From positions 120,638,020-120,702,019 of the forward strand of contig OY821521.1 in the NCBI GenBank assembly GCA_963682025.1: a stretch of 64,000 bases of DNA, read 5' to 3'. The notes beneath the pieces are model-generated. The model did not search any database. It saw only the letters and a program-made list of their open reading frames with translations, and was not told the origin of the DNA. Positions within the stretch are counted from its first letter, which is position 1, and each line of letters begins with the position of its first letter. Of the stretch, positions 10,624 through 23,753 are shown piece by piece. The DNA comes from Cordilura impudica. Taxonomy: Eukaryota > Arthropoda > Insecta > Diptera > Scathophagidae. The position numbers and the translations under genes were made by a program.

Positions 10624-12752
10624 ATGACTGAAGCACTGAAAGAAATTAATAACATTAGAATTATAAAACAAAATGATAAAATACACACTTTACCCTATTT
10701 AAAACGTCAACCTTTAGTTCACAAAACTTATGAGGAAAGATTAAGAAATTACATAGAAGTTAGAAAACGTATTTTTGGGCAAGATGATTCCAAGGCTCCT
10801 AAGCCCCCATCGGGAAAGTTTCTTAAGGCAAGAAAACGTTTTGATGAAAGAAGAGCTTTAAGAGAATCTATTAATTCATCTGTTGAAGCCGTTGATAATG
10901 GAGATCCCAGAGTGTTCGCAGAGATTATTCTGAAAGATAAAAAAATAAAGGGATTATTAGATACTGGCGCGTCAGTGAGTTTATTAGGTAAGGGTTGTTA
11001 TGAGTTACTGGAAGAAATAGGCGTCAAAGCAGATAGATATATTTCGAATGTAAGGACAGCTGCTGGTAGAGCACATAAGGTTAATGGCAAAATAAAAGTT
11101 GTAGTTAAATACCGTGACTTAGAAAAAGAGATCAAATTTTACTTGTGTCCTTCACTGGAACAGATTGCCTACTTGAGTATTGATTTTTGGAGGTCATTTG
11201 AATTAGCACCTGAAATTTTGGATGTTAATGAAATAGATGTAGAAAAGATAACGCGAGAAATGAAAAGCGCCACTAAACAAAACATAGAGCAGCATATTTT
11301 AACTCAGCAGCAGGAACAAAAACTACAAGAGATTAAAAATATGTTTAAGACATTCGAAAGAGAAGGCCTAGGAAAGACTCCCTTGGAAAAATATCACATC
11401 CAATTAATTTCGGGTGCAGTACCATTTAAAGATCGACATTACCCAGTATCTCCGAAAGTTCAGGATCTATTATATGAAGAGATAGACAATATGTTGAAAC
11501 TCGGAGTAATTGAAGAAAGTGAAAGCCCCTGGAATAATAGGGTCACGTTAGTATCTAGACCCGGAAAGAATAGACTTTGTCTTGATGCCAGAAAACTTAA
11601 TGATTTAACCATTAAAGATGCTTATCCGATCCAGAATATTGAAGGTATTTTGAGTAGGATAGATGAAACCATATTCATTAGTAGTGTAGACCTTAAATAT
11701 GCGTTCTGGCAGATAGAGTTGGAACCGAAGTGTAGAGAACTAACGGCATTCACAATTCCAGGTAGGCCTCATTACCAATATACAGTAATGCCTTTTGGTC
11801 TCTGTAATGCGGCCCAACAACTGTGTAGACTTATGGACAAAGTCATCCCACAGAAGTTGAAAAACAACGTATTTATTTACTTGGACGACCTACTGATTAT
11901 ATCCAAAGATTTTGATTACCATATGTTTTTGTTGAAAGAAGTGGCTACCTGTTTGAGTAAAGCAAATTTAACAATAGGAATGAATAAAAGTATATTTTAT
12001 ATATTTTGTTTTAAGGAATTAAAATACCTTGGTTTTGTGATAGGAGGAGTTACTCTTCGGACTGATTCGGGAAAGGTCGAAGCCATTGATAATATACCCA
12101 TACCAAAGACGCCGAGACAAGTCCGTAGTTTCTTGGGTACTACCGGCTGGTATCGGCGTTTTATCAAAGACTTTGCCAGTATATCGGCTCCCTTAAGTGA
12201 CACTTTGAAAAAAGGTATAAAATTTTGCATGACAGATGCAGCACTCCAAGCATTTTTCGAATAAAAAGGGCACTGAAAACAGCACCTGTATTAGTACATC
12301 CGGATTTTAAACGACCGTTTTTTGTGCAATGTGACGCCTCACATAATGGTGTTGGTGCAGTATTGTTCCAGAAAGATGAAGAGAATAACGACAGGCCCGT
12401 TGCTTTCTACTCTCAGAAGTTAAATGGTGCGCAACTAAACTACACCGTAACGGAGAAGGAGTGTTTAGCGGCAGTACTAGAGGTCAAAAGATTCCGCCCA
12501 TATATTGAGCTGATGGAGTTTACGATTATTACAGATCATGCCAGTTTGAAATGACTTATGAGCCTGAAAGATTTAAGCTGCCGTTTGGCGCGCTTGTCTC
12601 TACAACTCCAAGCATATAATTTTAATATTGAACACAGAAAAGGTTCAGAGAATGTAGTTGCCGATATGTTATCAAGGGCAGTGGATGAGTCGGAACCTGT
12701 AGTAGAAGAAATAGACATATTAGGATTTGAAACTACCGAATTTGACTCATAA
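10624..12752 (+). pseudogene. pol of unit 1: protease, RT, RNase H; integrase missing
   Basis: The first open frame (546 codons, 10624-12264) has an aspartic protease motif LLDTGASVSL (catalytic Asp about residue 113) and a Ty3/gypsy reverse transcriptase with VDLKYAFWQ (about 356), FGLCNAAQ and the catalytic YLDD (about 419-422), then the RSFLGTTGWYRRFI tether. Reading is then lost by a -1 shift near 12260. RNase H goes on at 12225-12554 (CDASHNGVGAVLF, catalytic Asp; then Glu in TEKECLA and Asp in ITDHAS). A TGA follows where the family has Trp, and the RNase H tail ([15 protein letters not shown]) is at 12558-12752. The reading then runs into non-pol flank sequence at the unit junction, so integrase is absent. 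Pol is -1 relative to gag and open back to 10537. Confidence 0.9.
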
Positions 12753-13193
12753 AATAGTGAAAATATTTTGCTTTTATTAAAAAACTTTTTTATATAAATA
12801 AAAAATTAAATAGCATATCCAATTCATAATTTCATTTAATAATAAATAAACAGAAATATTAATAAAAAAAAATAAAGATATTAAACATAAACATAAAATC
12901 ATCCTGTCAAACACGAAGTAATTTGTTTTATTCTATTCTTCTTTGTGTTTTTCGCTTATTTTGACAGAGATGCCACTCGTTTACAATTTAAATAAATAGA
13001 AAAATAGATTTGTCGACAGTCGTTAAGATGTACATATGTACTTAGTGAATCACTTAATCCTTAGTGCAAACAACAATAGAAATTTACAGAATCGAACTAC
13101 AGAAAACATTAATTTAAATTCAATGAATTTTAGAAAACGTTAAATGATATTTAAGAATTGCGAACATAAAAATTGTTACATAAATAAAAGCAA

Positions 13194-16089
13194 TGACGGA
13201 AAAAAATTTGCTTGCCGGAGCCTTTAGAAAGAGTCGTTAGGAGGAAGGTTGCCAGTCCAAGGATCGGACTTTAAAACCTCCGGGTCCCGTTTCAATAGGG
13301 AGAGACTAGATTATGGGAGCGGGCAAGACTCCGGTCTCAATTCCCTGCCACTTTAAAATTTTTTCCTTTCATTAAGGGAGAGGTTTGCGGCCAGTGGAGT
13401 AACCAACTCCAACCTGAGTCCCGGGTCCGACTATTGTTAACTGGGCGAACCTACATTACGCGGCAGAGCCCAAAACCGCAGTTCGCCCCAGACTCACTTT
13501 ATTGGTGATCTGAAAAGAAATGAAGAATGAATATATTAGTAAGTACACAGAATAAGTGGAACGATACATTGTCCTTACCCAACTCCAGGAACAGTCCTTG
13601 GTTGAGAATCTGAAAATAGAGAGTTATTAATTAAATAATATAGAAAAAAAGAGCAGATATCTACTTACCATCTGTATGTGGTTGTTTACGTCTGTTGATT
13701 TTATTTGTAGGTTTATTATATGTGTCAAAGTGGTAGTGATTGGTGGTAAAAAAAAAAGTTACTATCGAATTGGTAACTCCAAAATTATTTGTAAAATAAA
13801 AAAAAAACGCAGCGTTGGATTTTCCATTCAAAATCGCAAATATTTAAATTTGAAAAGTAAAATTGATTTTTGAAAAGTAAAATTTGTGAATGGAAAATAT
13901 AACTCTATGGAATCGTATGGTCGCCTGGTAGAGTGAAGGATGGATTGTGACGGTTATTTGGTAGGTAGGAGAAGATAAAGTGGGGGAATGATCAAAGAAA
14001 GGTCGGATAAGTATATTTAAATGTGGAAAGTATAGGAAAGGAAGAATTTTTACCAAATATTGATAATGTTATGGGATTGAAAAAGATGCAGTTTTTGGCG
14101 GAGTAATAGCACTATGTAATGTAATATGGAATTGAAAAAGATGGAGTTTTGGCGGGACTTTTGCCAGGTATATAGATTTAAAGATGACGTGGAAATAAAT
14201 AGACCGTTGGAATTGTGGAAAATTTGGGAATAATTAGGATAGTTGAATACATTTTTGTAGCGAAAGAAAGGACAGTATTAAGTCGAATGTGAAACAAAAA
14301 GGTCATACAAAATAATTAGTGAAAGTGTGCGATTGGACGTATATTTATATGAGTGTTTTAAGATTAATTATAAAATGAGTTTAAAAGAATTTTTTTTTGA
14401 GAAAGAAAGTGATAGCAGTGAATTATAAATAATAAATATATAAATATAGGCCTGGCTACACCATCAACTCCTACTAGTAGGAAAAATTTTCGTTTGGAGC
14501 AGAGGGTGAGAACGAGAAGAGCTAACAACTTTTGGAAGGTTAGTTGAGAAGGACCTAGGCGATTTCATCCTCGTTTGATGATTGCAAAGGACGGCAGCTG
14601 CAAAAGTGAGCGGTCAACAGATATAATTCCTGCGTCATCTCTAAAAATCTGAAAAGTAAAAGGTCCATGGCGTAGCCAGGTATGATAAGTATTCTATATA
14701 ATTTTATTTTTGGGCGAACAAACGAGCCTTCAAAGTGACACAGGTGTTCAATATAAATATAAAGCTTGTCATTGATTTTGATATTAGAACTGAAGCCAAG
14801 GAAGAAATAAACCCTGTTAAGTTGATAAAGGTGTTTTCACTGGTTTATTGTTTTGTTGTTTAATACATTCATACGTACCTTGAGAATGAAATTAAATATT
14901 AAAATGTTTGTGTAAATATAACTTGTATGAAAAACTGTGTTTAAAAAAAAAAAAAAAAATTGTATTAAAATTTAAAGCAGAAGATATTAAGGGATGTTAA
15001 AATATTGTCATAATTAGTTAGATTAAGCTAGCTTTATAGTATTTCTTTTTATAGTATTAGTGGTATAATTTTTATGTGTATAATTGTAAATCCAGCGCTT
15101 TGAAAGAGTTACATTCTAAAATAAAAAAAAAAAGGAAAACTGATATATATATATATATATATATAAAGAAAGGAAAGAATAAAATAAATTACATACGCAT
15201 AGGGTGCACACCTTTGTCGGGTCGGTGTGTAAAAGAGTAAATAGGTGTATTAACCGATAGAACTATCCTCAGGGAACTCCTTTAGGAATAAGTTAGTGTG
15301 GATTTCCGTTAAGATTCTGAAATTCAGAAAAAAAAATAGGAAAAGATTTGAACCCTATAAAAGAAAGTAAAAAAGAAAAAAAGAAATTGATAAGGATACA
15401 TATATATATATAGAAGTTGAAATTTCATAAGGCAATAAGACTAATTAGTAATTAAAAAAAAAAACATTGTTAAATTTATTCAAATGATCTGTTAATGTTC
15501 ATATACATACATATTCGGGTAGCATTTAAGGTAATAATTTTTTTTACATTATATAAGTTTTTTTTTTTGATTAGCATAGGATACAAAAACAGTTTATTTG
15601 TAACAATAATTGTTTATATTAAATGTTAATTGTATATTATATAATTAAAATTTTTTTATTTGGCTGAACATCAAAGGAGATGATGTCCGGCTAAATTTTC
15701 ATAATGGTGTGTTAACGTAAGTATCTGTAAGGTGACCAGTTTTTGAATGTGGGGTAATCGTCTGAATTTTATGTAGCGATTACCAGGTAGGGCAGGCAGC
15801 TAGGGGGACTAATGAGATCTTTTGTCCTTTATTTAAAATCTGTGTTCTATTTATTGTCCGGGTCAGGTTTGCCCGTCCGGTTGGTAGTGAAAGTTTTTTG
15901 ATGGTTAGTTTTTTTGTTAGGTATAAATGTAAGTTCGTGGTTAATGTATTTATTTTTTTTTTGTTTTGTATTTTATAAATGATATTGTTCGGTCTTTTGC
16001 CGTTAGTGATTGGTCGTACTCCCCCTGTCGTCGGTGAGCTAGTCGGCCAAAACTTCACTTCCGGGACGTGTGAAAAGGGACATGCAACA
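13194..16089 (+). repeat. LTR of tandem unit 2
   Basis: TGACGG to GCAACA, 2896 bp, nearly identical to LTRs 1 and 3. It is preceded by the duplicated 445-bp non-LTR flank and followed by the primer-binding site. Shared with LTR 3 and not LTR 1: GTCGTTAGGAGG, a 6-nt shorter GAGCCTTCAAAG stretch, a longer TA dinucleotide run near 15147, and GGCAGGCAGC. Confidence 0.9.
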
Positions 16090-16092
16090 ATA

Positions 16093-16104
16093 TGGCGCCC
16101 AAGG
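16093..16104 (+). other. Primer-binding site, tRNA-Lys type, unit 2
   Basis: TGGCGCCCAAGG three bases after the end of LTR 2, identical to unit 1. Confidence 0.85.
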
Positions 16105-16446
16105 AAAAAAAAAAGTATTAAATCTTTTGATGGTCTTCCTAAGTATCTTTCATGTTTTAAGTGGCTTGTTCATTAACGATAATAGAACAATTGCATGACG
16201 ATCATGGAAGGTAGGCGGGAAGATTAGCAAATAGATGTTCAAAGTGGTTTTTGTGTTTAAATGTCCGTCTGTTTTTTTAATACCATACTAATTTTTTAGC
16301 TTCAATAGGAAATAAAATTAAGACTTTGAATTAAATATAGAATCAAAGTAGCTTTATTTTATACAGAAAACAATTATAATAACCCAAATATTAGAGACAT
16401 ATCTGGAACAATTTCAAAGAATAATGTAAGGGAAAATACTTACCCG

Positions 16447-17926
16447 ATGGATCAACTAGGAGATCTAGTTCCACACGCAGGAAGGTCAGCGAATCCACCG
16501 CTGGTGAATATTGAGAGGGCACCGTTAATTGATATGACTGAAGATAGAGAAACAGGTCAGAGTAAAGAAGGACAGCGAGAAATCGAATCAGCTGTCAACG
16601 ATGCTATGAAGAAAGCCAGCGAAAATTTGAGAGTAGAAATGTTAAAGCTTGTTTTGTCCACTATGCAGGAAGGTTTTAAAGTTCTCATGAAGGACATAAA
16701 CGAGGTTATAAAACCAATAAAAAATCCAACAGTGCAAATGAGAACCCAGTAGAAACTGATTCTGTTAGCAGTAGGTCGAGACAAAATAGTGTTAGTAGGA
16801 ATGGGGCGAATGTGGGAGAGGCAGATAACTTATTTCCGCATAATATTTACCGACAACAAATTCTACGAATGATAACCATCAGCCATATCCTCAGAATAGG
16901 TCTCACCAGGTTCCACCCAGTAACAATGGTCACAACCAACAGTCTGCGGATGAAGATCGGCGCTTTTCTGCTATTTTAACCACTGGTCCATTTTTTTCAA
17001 ATCAAGTTAATAATAGGTACGTGGAACCAGTACAGGGAAATATTTGAATTGATAAGTGGAACTTAATTTTTGATGGAGTTAGCCGTACTCCTACTATAGA
17101 AGATTTTATATTCCGTATAGAATATCTACAGGCTCATTATGGAATTCCTTGGATGGAGGTATTAAGAGATTTTCATGTTTTGTTGAAGGGACACCCTAAA
17201 GACTGGTATTGGTTATTTGTGCAGAACTTTGACAATACTACAGCGGTTCAGAATATTGCCGGAATAGAGGGCGAGTATAGAAATAAAACGTTAGATTGGC
17301 CCACTTTGCGGTTTAGTCTTCTAAAACAATACCAATCTACCCGTAGCGATTTTGAGGTAATAAGAGAATTGGTTGAAAGGAAACAAAATATAGGCGAATC
17401 AACTGATTCGTATTTCCATACCATGTTGACATTGCGGTCAAGATTAAGAATACAGATTCCAGATTATGAAATGATTAAGATTATGAAGAGAAATATTAAG
17501 GAGAATCTGGCAAAAATGATTTATCCTATCACAATATATAGTCTGGAGCAGTTGAGGGAAGAGTGTAAGGAAATAGAAATAAGGTTTCCTAAACGGGATG
17601 TCAGGGCAGTCCCACCGCCACAAAATATGCGATTCCCAAACCGTCAACATGTTAATGAAGTTTTTAATGAAAATTACAATGTCAATATACTAGAGGGTGA
17701 TTACGACCCTAACCTACAGGCTGTCGATGCAGTTGCTTTTCGGGAAAAAAGGGAGGTCAAGTGTTGGAACTGTAAACTTTCCGGGCACACATATATGGAA
17801 TGTGAGTCAACCGTGCGAAACATATTCTGTTTCGCAAACTGTAGGCCGGAAAACCAACGTCGGAGCATGATGAAAGCGCGCGAATCACGCTCCACACAGA
17901 CGTCCGCAACAACACCCGGAGTGTAG
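16447..17926 (+). pseudogene. gag of unit 2, broken
   Basis: Starts with an intact ATG (DQLGDLVPHAG), 101 codons open to 16752, with an acidic and helical N-terminal block. Two frame changes follow, then an in-frame TGA near 17046. The block 17153-17926 (257 codons) is the longest gag reading in the window because the TAA present in units 1 and 3 is CAA here. It holds the capsid-like region (WMEVLRDFHVLLKGHPKDWY) and the first zinc knuckle CWNCKLSGHTYMEC. A 36-nt in-frame deletion removes most of the second Cys cluster, leaving CFANC. It ends 5 nt before the pol ATG, as in the other units. Confidence 0.85.
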
Positions 17927-17931
17927 GGACT

Positions 17932-20060
17932 ATGACTGAAGCACTGAAAGAAATTAATAACGTTAGAATTATAAAACAAAATGATAAAATACACACTTTA
18001 CCCTATTTAAAACGTCAACCTTTAGTTCACAAAACTTATGAGGAAAGATTAAGAAATTACATAGAAGTTAGAAAACGTATTTTTGGGCAAGATGATTCCA
18101 AGGCTCCTAAGCCCCCATCGGGAAAGTTTCTTAAGGCAAGAAAACGTTTTGATGAAAGAAGAGCTTTAAGAGAATCTATTAATTCATCTGTTGAAGCCGT
18201 TGATAATGGAGATCCCAGAGTGTTCGCAGAGATTATTCTGAAAGATAAAAAAATAAAGGGATTATTAGATACTGGCGCGTCAGTGAGTTTATTAGGTAAG
18301 GGTTGTTATGAGTTACTGGAAGAAATAGGCGTCAAAGCAGATAGATATATTTCGAATGTAAGGACAGCTGCTGGTAGAGCACATAAGGTTAATGGCAAAA
18401 TAAAAGTTGTACTTAAATACCGTGACTTAGAAAAAGAGATCAAATTTTACTTGTGTCCTTCACTGGAACAGATTGCCTACTTGAGTATTGATTTTTGGAG
18501 GTCATTTGAATTAGCACCTGAAATTTTGGATGTTAATGAAATAGATGTAGAAAAGATAACGCGAGAAATGAAAAGCGCCACTAAACAAAACATAGAGCAG
18601 CATATTTTAACTCAGCAGCAGGAACAAAAACTACAAGAGATTAAAAATATGTTTAAGACATTCGAAAGAGAAGGCCTAGGAAAGACTCCCTTGGAAAAAT
18701 ATCACATCCAATTAATTTCGGGTGCAGTACCATTTAAAGATCGACATTACCCAGTATCTCCGAAAGTTCAGGATCTATTATATGAAGAGATAGACAATAT
18801 GTTGAAACTCGGAGTAATTGAAGAAAGTGAAAGCCCCTGGAATAATAGGGTCACGTTAGTATCTAGACCCGGAAAGAATAGACTTTGTCTTGATGCCAGA
18901 AAACTTAATGATTTAACCATTAAAGATGCTTATCCGATCCAGAATATTGAAGGTATTTTGAGTAGGATAGATGAAACCATATTCATTAGTAGTGTAGACC
19001 TTAAATATGCGTTCTGGCAGATAGAGTTGGAACCGAAGTGTAGAGAACTAACGGCATTCACAATTCCAGGTAGGCCTCATTACCAATATACAGTAATGCC
19101 TTTTGGTCTCTGTAATGCGGCCCAACAACTGTGTAGACTTATGGACAAAGTCATCCCACAGAAGTTGAAAAACAACGTATTTATTTACTTGGACGACCTA
19201 CTGATTATATCCAAAGATTTTGATTACCATATGTTTTTGTTGAAAGAAGTGGCTACCTGTTTGAGTAAAGCAAATTTAACAATAGGAATGAATAAAAGTA
19301 TATTTTATATATTTTGTTTTAAGGAATTAAAATACCTTGGTTTTGTGATAGGAGGAGTTACTCTTCGGACTGATTCGGGAAAGGTCGAAGCCATTGATAA
19401 TATACCCATACCAAAGACGCCGAGACAAGTCCGTAGTTTCTTGGGTACTACCGGCTGGTATCGGCGTTTTATCAAAGACTTTGCCAGTATATCGGCTCCC
19501 TTAAGTGACACTTTGAAAAAAGGTATAAAATTTTGCATGACAGATGCAGCACTCCAAGCATTTTTCGAATAAAAAGGGCACTGAAAACAGCACCTGTATT
19601 AGTACATCCGGATTTTAAACGACCGTTTTTTGTGCAATGTGACGCCTCACATAATGGTGTTGGTGCAGTATTGTTCCAGAAAGATGAAGAGAATAACGAC
19701 AGGCCCGTTGCTTTCTACTCTCAGAAGTTAAATGGTGCGCAACTAAACTACACCGTAACGGAGAAGGAGTGTTTAGCGGCAGTACTAGAGGTCAAAAGAT
19801 TCCGCCCATATATTGAGCTGATGGAGTTTACGATTATTACAGATCATGCCAGTTTGAAATGACTTATGAGCCTGAAAGATTTAAGCTGCCGTTTGGCGCG
19901 CTTGTCTCTACAACTCCAAGCATATAATTTTAATATTGAACACAGAAAAGGTTCAGAGAATGTAGTTGCCGATATGTTATCAAGGGCAGTGGATGAGTCG
20001 GAACCTGTAGTAGAAGAAATAGACATATTAGGATTTGAAACTACCGAATTTGACTCATAA
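17932..20060 (+). pseudogene. pol of unit 2: protease, RT, RNase H; integrase missing
   Basis: Near-identical to unit 1: a 546-codon frame 17932-19572 with DTGAS and YLDD, the same -1 shift between RT and RNase H (19568), RNase H at 19533-19862, the same Trp-to-TGA change, and the RNase H tail at 19866-20060. The last codons and the stop are read from the start of unit 3. It has Leu where units 1 and 3 have Val in the KVVVKYRD segment. Because every lesion is shared with the other units, they were present before the array formed or were spread by exchange. Confidence 0.9.
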
Positions 20061-20501
20061 AATAGTGAAAATATTTTGCTTTTATTAAAAAACTTTTTTA
20101 TATAAATAAAAAATTAAATAGCATATCCAATTCATAATTTCATTTAATAATAAATAAACAGAAATATTAATAAAAAAAAATAAAGATATTAAACATAAAC
20201 ATAAAATCATCCTGTCAAACACGAAGTAATTTGTTTTATTCTATTCTTCTTTGTGTTTTTCGCTTATTTTGACAGAGATGCCACTCGTTTACAATTTAAA
20301 TAAATAGAAAAATAGATTTGTCGACAGTCGTTAAGATGTACATATGTACTTAGTGAATCACTTAATCCTTAGTGCAAACAACAATAGAAATTTACAGAAT
20401 CGAACTACAGAAAACATTAATTTAAATTCAATGAATTTTAGAAAACGTTAAATGATATTTAAGAATTGCGAACATAAAAATTGTTACATAAATAAAAGCA
20501 A

Positions 20502-23396
20502 TGACGGAAAAAAATTTGCTTGCCGGAGCCTTTAGAAAGAGTCGTTAGGAGGAAGGTTGCCAGTCCAAGGATCGGACTTTAAAACCTCCGGGTCCCGTTT
20601 CAATAGGGAGAGACTAGATTATGGGAGCGGGCAAGACTCCGGTCTCAATTCCCTGCCACTTTAAAATTTTTTCCTTTCATTAAGGGAGAGGTTTGCGGCC
20701 AGTGGAGTAACCAACTCCAACCTGAGTCCCGGGTCCGACTATTGTTAACTGGGCGAACCTACATTACGCGGCAGAGCCCAAAACCGCAGTTCGCCCCAGA
20801 CTCACTTTATTGGTGATCTGAAAAGAAATGAAGAATGAATATATTAGTAAGTACACAGAATAAGTGGAACGATACATTGTCCTTACCCAACTCCAGGAAC
20901 AGTCCTTGGTTGAGAATCTGAAAATAGAGAGTTATTAATTAAATAATATAGAAAAAAAGAGCAGATATCTACTTACCATCTGTATGTGGTTGTTTACGTC
21001 TGTTGATTTTATTTGTAGGTTTATTATATGTGTCAAAGTGGTAGTGATTGGTGGTAAAAAAAAAAGTTACTATCGAATTGGTAACTCCAAAATTATTTGT
21101 AAAATAAAAAAAAACGCAGCGTTGGATTTTCCATTCAAAATCGCAAATATTTAAATTTGAAAAGTAAAATTGATTTTTGAAAAGTAAAATTTGTGAATGG
21201 AAAATATAACTCTATGGAATCGTATGGTCGCCTGGTAGAGTGAAGGATGGATTGTGACGGTTATTTGGTAGGTAGGAGAAGATAAAGTGGGGGAATGATC
21301 AAAGAAAGGTCGGATAAGTATATTTAAATGTGGAAAGTATAGGAAAGGAAGAATTTTTACCAAATATTGATAATGTTATGGGATTGAAAAAGATGCAGTT
21401 TTTGGCGGAGTAATAGCACTATGTAATGTAATATGGAATTGAAAAAGATGGAGTTTTGGCGGGACTTTTGCCAGGTATATAGATTTAAAGATGACGTGGA
21501 AATAAATAGACCGTTGGAATTGTGGAAAATTTGGGAATAATTAGGATAGTTGAATACATTTTTGTAGCGAAAGAAAGGACAGTATTAAGTCGAATGTGAA
21601 ACAAAAAGGTCATACAAAATAATTAGTGAAAGTGTGCGATTGGACGTATATTTATATGAGTGTTTTAAGATTAATTATAAAATGAGTTTAAAAGAATTTT
21701 TTTTTGAGAAAGAAAGTGATAGCAGTGAATTATAAATAATAAATATATAAATATAGGCCTGGCTACACCATCAACTCCTACTAGTAGGAAAAATTTTCGT
21801 TTGGAGCAGAGGGTGAGAACGAGAAGAGCTAACAACTTTTGGAAGGTTAGTTGAGAAGGACCTAGGCGATTTCATCCTCGTTTGATGATTGCAAAGGACG
21901 GCAGCTGCAAAAGTGAGCGGTCAACAGATATAATTCCTGCGTCATCTCTAAAAATCTGAAAAGTAAAAGGTCCATGGCGTAGCCAGGTATGATAAGTATT
22001 CTATATAATTTTATTTTTGGGCGAACAAACGAGCCTTCAAAGTGACACAGGTGTTCAATATAAATATAAAGCTTGTCATTGATTTTGATATTAGAACTGA
22101 AGCCAAGGAAGAAATAAACCCTGTTAAGTTGATAAAGGTGTTTTCACTGGTTTATTGTTTTGTTGTTTAATACATTCATACGTACCTTGAGAATGAAATT
22201 AAATATTAAAATGTTTGTGTAAATATAACTTGTATGAAAAACTGTGTTTAAAAAAAAAAAAAAAAATTGTATTAAAATTTAAAGCAGAAGATATTAAGGG
22301 ATGTTAAAATATTGTCATAATTAGTTAGATTAAGCTAGCTTTATAGTATTTCTTTTTATAGTATTAGTGGTATAATTTTTATGTGTATAATTGTAAATCC
22401 AGCGCTTTGAAAGAGTTACATTCTAAAATAAAAAAAAAAAGGAAAACTGATATATATATATATATATATATAAAGAAAGGAAAGAATAAAATAAATTACA
22501 TACGCATAGGGTGCACACCTTTGTCGGGTCGGTGTGTAAAAGAGTAAATAGGTGTATTAACCGATAGAACTATCCTCAGGGAACTCCTTTAGGAATAAGT
22601 TAGTGTGGATTTCCGTTAAGATTCTGAAATTCAGAAAAAAAAATAGGAAAAGATTTGAACCCTATAAAAGAAAGTAAAAAAGAAAAAAAGAAATTGATAA
22701 GGATACATATATATATATAGAAGTTGAAATTTCATAAGGCAATAAGACTAATTAGTAATTAAAAAAAAAAACATTGTTAAATTTATTCAAATGATCTGTT
22801 AATGTTCATATACATACATATTCGGGTAGCATTTAAGGTAATAATTTTTTTTACATTATATAAGTTTTTTTTTTTGATTAGCATAGGATACAAAAACAGT
22901 TTATTTGTAACAATAATTGTTTATATTAAATGTTAATTGTATATTATATAATTAAAATTTTTTTATTTGGCTGAACATCAAAGGAGATGATGTCCGGCTA
23001 AATTTTCATAATGGTGTGTTAACGTAAGTATCTGTAAGGTGACCAGTTTTTGAATGTGGGGTAATCGTCTGAATTTTATGTAGCGATTACCAGGTAGGGC
23101 AGGCAGCTAGGGGGACTAATGAGATCTTTTGTCCTTTATTTAAAATCTGTGTTCTATTTATTGTCCGGGTCAGGTTTGCCCGTCCGGTTGGTAGTGAAAG
23201 TTTTTTGATGGTTAGTTTTTTTGTTAGGTATAAATGTAAGTTCGTGGTTAATGTATTTATTTTTTTTTTGTTTTGTATTTTATAAATGATATTGTTCGGT
23301 CTTTTGCCGTTAGTGATTGGTCGTACTCCCCCTGTCGTCGGTGAGCTAGTCGGCCAAAACTTCACTTCCGGGACGTGTGAAAAGGGACATGCAACA
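20502..23396 (+). repeat. LTR of tandem unit 3
   Basis: TGACGG to GCAACA, 2895 bp. This is the 5' LTR belonging to the only copy that reaches the 3' LTR. It differs from the 3' LTR piece at 30096-30661 at roughly ten places in 566 bp, far more than the three tandem LTRs differ from each other in that stretch. Confidence 0.9.
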
Positions 23397-23399
23397 ATA

Positions 23400-23411
23400 T
23401 GGCGCCCAAGG
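23400..23411 (+). other. Primer-binding site, tRNA-Lys type, unit 3
   Basis: TGGCGCCCAAGG three bases after LTR 3, identical to units 1 and 2. Confidence 0.85.
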
Positions 23412-23753
23412 AAAAAAAAAAGTATTAAATCTTTTGATGGTCTTCCTAAGTATCTTTCATGTTTTAAGTGGCTTGTTCATTAACGATAATAGAACAATTG
23501 CATGACGATCATGGAAGGTAGGCGGGAAGATTAGCAAATAGATGTTCAAAGTGGTTTTTGTGTTTAAATGTCCGTCTGTTTTTTTAATACCATACTAATT
23601 TTTTAGCTTCAATAGGAAATAAAATTAAGACTTTGAATTAAATATAGAATCAAAGTAGCTTTATTTTATACAGAAAACAATTATAATAACCCAAATATTA
23701 GAGACATATCTGGAACAATTTCAAAGAATAATGTAAGGGAAAATACTTACCCG

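Larger units (their letters stand above)
5370..12748 (+). repeat. Tandem unit 1 of a Ty3/gypsy segment (7379 bp)
   Basis: First of three head-to-tail units. It comprises 478 bp of sequence that precedes the LTR, the full 2.9 kb LTR, the primer-binding site, gag, and pol up to the end of RNase H. The join to unit 2 links pol sequence ending GAATTTGACTC to flank sequence beginning ATAAAATAGTG. The parental sites (27399 and 5370) share only TC at the breakpoint. Unit 1 differs from units 2 and 3 by a 33-nt stretch at 5700-5732 and several small variants, so it is the outlier of the array in its 5' half. Confidence 0.9.
12749..20056 (+). repeat. Tandem unit 2 of the Ty3/gypsy segment (7308 bp)
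   Basis: Same content and order as unit 1, joined at both ends by the same breakpoint sequence, including an A in ATAAAATAGTG where the parental flank at 5374 has G. Its gag alone lacks the TAA stop of units 1 and 3 and alone has a 36-nt in-frame deletion. In the LTR and leader it agrees with unit 3 rather than unit 1. Confidence 0.9.
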
